Source of the DNA: Flintibacter faecis
Lineage (GTDB): Bacteria > Bacillota > Clostridia > Oscillospirales > Oscillospiraceae
Assembly (NCBI RefSeq): GCF_014287875.1
Contig: NZ_JACOPN010000006.1
Coordinates: 157,993-221,992, forward strand
DNA length: 64,000 nt
Reading direction: 5' to 3'
The position numbers and the translations under genes are program-made. The notes below the pieces were generated by a model, which did not search any database, was not told the origin of the DNA, and saw nothing but the letters and a program-made list of their open reading frames with translations. Below are positions 63,107 through 64,000 of this stretch, piece after piece. Each line of letters opens with the position of its first letter. Within the stretch, counting starts at the first letter, position 1.

Positions 63107-64000
63107 TCAGTTTCGGAGATAGCAGACCCATGCTGTGCCGTCTTTCTCGGTCACAAGTCTGTCCCCGATACGGCTCTTTGCCGTTCTCATGGTGCGTGAA
63201 GAAATCCCACGCTCATTGACTGCCTTTTCCAACTCTGCGCTTGGCATACGCTTTCCGTCCGCAAGCAGTTCCAGAATGAGCATTTGCGCCTGTGCGGTCT
63301 TGCTCTCGGTCTTGGCGGTGTCTGTCCCGGCAAGAAGCTCGTCAGCGGTAATGTCATAAGCCCCTATCCACTCAAAACCTTTCTCGTCTCCCAGAGAAAA
63401 TGCAAGGGACTGTCCGGGCGGCGCAAGGGAGCTTTTCTCATGGATAAGCACCCTCGTTGTGGGGCTGTCCTTCAGCTTGCCGATAAAAAGCAGGCTGCGG
63501 ACTGCCGCCGTAATGTCGATAGACCCCAATCCCCGGTAGGTGCTTTGCGTTCCTGCGGCTTTATTAAGGTGTCCAATCAGCACGATAGCGCACCCGGTAG
63601 CCTGTGCAATGTCTCCCAGACTGCGAAATATCGGGCGCACCTCGTTTGCTCTGTTCATGTCCACATCTGCACCCAGAAAAGCCTGTACTGGGTCAATGAT
63701 AACCAGCCTTGCGCTGTTTTCCCGGATTGCCCTTGCTATGCGTTCATCGGCAAGGGTCAGCGGCGTGTCTCTATCGTCAATGACAAGCACTCGTTCAAGG
63801 TCTGCGTCTGCTTCTATCAGTCGGGGCTTGACGGTATCACCCAGACCGTCCTCGGCGGTCTGATAGATGATATTGAAAGGTTCAAGTGTCTCCATACCGG
63901 GCAAAGGCTTTCGATTGGTGCAAGCCGCCGCAAGGCGCATGGCAAAGTAGGTCTTGCCCTCGCCGGGATTGCCCTGGATAATTGTCAGCTTTCCAAATGG
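63107..64000 (-). CDS. RepA-type AAA ATPase/helicase (partial, N-terminus outside window)
   Basis: 298 codons to the right edge; the start is beyond it. Walker A GNPGEGKTYFAMRLAA at the edge, Walker B RLVIIDPVQAFLGAD, then CAIVLIGHLNKAAGTQSTYR (RecA-like motif), and a winged-helix C-terminus (SKTAQAQMLILELLADGKRM, RGISSRTMRTAKSRIG). This matches the RepA/AAA_25 family used for replication by mobilizable elements, belonging to the nested element rather than the ICE. Confidence 0.85.
   Translation of the reverse strand, partial: PFGKLTIIQGNPGEGKTYFAMRLAAACTNRKPLPGMETLEPFNIIYQTAEDGLGDTVKPRLIEADADLERVLVIDDRDTPLTLADERIARAIRENSARLVIIDPVQAFLGADVDMNRANEVRPIFRSLGDIAQATGCAIVLIGHLNKAAGTQSTYRGLGSIDITAAVRSLLFIGKLKDSPTTRVLIHEKSSLAPPGQSLAFSLGDEKGFEWIGAYDITADELLAGTDTAKTESKTAQAQMLILELLADGKRMPSAELEKAVNERGISSRTMRTAKSRIGDRLVTEKDGTAWVCYLRN

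Overview
The window looks like chromosome from a gut-type, moderately GC-rich Firmicute of the class Clostridia (Oscillospiraceae-like). The evidence is the PrsW/ECF-sigma surface-protein operon, Tn4451-type TnpX/TnpW genes, a Clostridia-type integrative conjugative element (ICE; CD1107/CD1108, Maff2, Cys_rich_VLP, DUF4315/DUF4316 relatives) and AGGAGG-type ribosome binding sites. The placement is by gene content only, and no rRNA or tRNA gene is visible.

1-8.2 kb (minus strand): an operon for an ECF-type sigma factor, a small two-TM protein, a multi-TM protein and a PrsW-type membrane protease. After a terminator come a second two-TM paralogue and a very large secreted Ig-like surface protein that runs off the left edge. 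8.2-14.8 kb: wreckage of mobilizable elements, with an oriT-like region, mobC, a relaxase start fused to a TrbL start, a broken parB, dense perfect hairpins, tnpW and an intact tnpX, then half an IS3 transposase. 14.8-20 kb: an integrase island (Zn-ribbon protein, two XRE regulators, RHH protein, frameshifted tyrosine integrase, Xis, RHH repressor) and an internally deleted IS1182-like element with perfect ends.

20-41.4 kb: a surface-polysaccharide locus made of two divergent operons. The minus-strand operon encodes an ABC-2 exporter, glycosyltransferases, CDP-glucose and CDP-6-deoxysugar enzymes, a cupin epimerase and UDP-galactopyranose mutase. The plus-strand operon encodes glycosyltransferases and a complete GDP-D-glycero-D-manno-heptose pathway (GmhA, HddA and an HddC-GmhB fusion). 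Between them lie two inverted copies of a tyrosine-recombinase cassette. Each copy holds a 250-bp segment bounded by inverted repeats, carrying an extended -10 promoter and a terminator. The segments lie in opposite orientations relative to their flanking genes, which is the signature of an invertible promoter switch. As drawn, the left promoter faces the exporter/CDP-sugar operon and the right promoter faces away from the heptose operon. This switch is the most striking system in the window.

41.4-64 kb: an ICE whose serine recombinase end interrupts the last glycosyltransferase of the heptose operon. Its minus-strand backbone carries the recombinase, a sigma-like protein, relaxase, MobC, VirB4, PrgI, TrbL, Maff2 and TraG. 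Cargo includes a VanRS-like two-component system with a lipoprotein, and a solitary AT-rich caspase-like protease. A 23-bp palindrome occurs 14 times, mostly abutting stop codons, and in three cases lies inside coding sequence. TraG is cut off near 62.77 kb by another element carrying a tnpW-like gene and a RepA-type ATPase that continues past the right edge.
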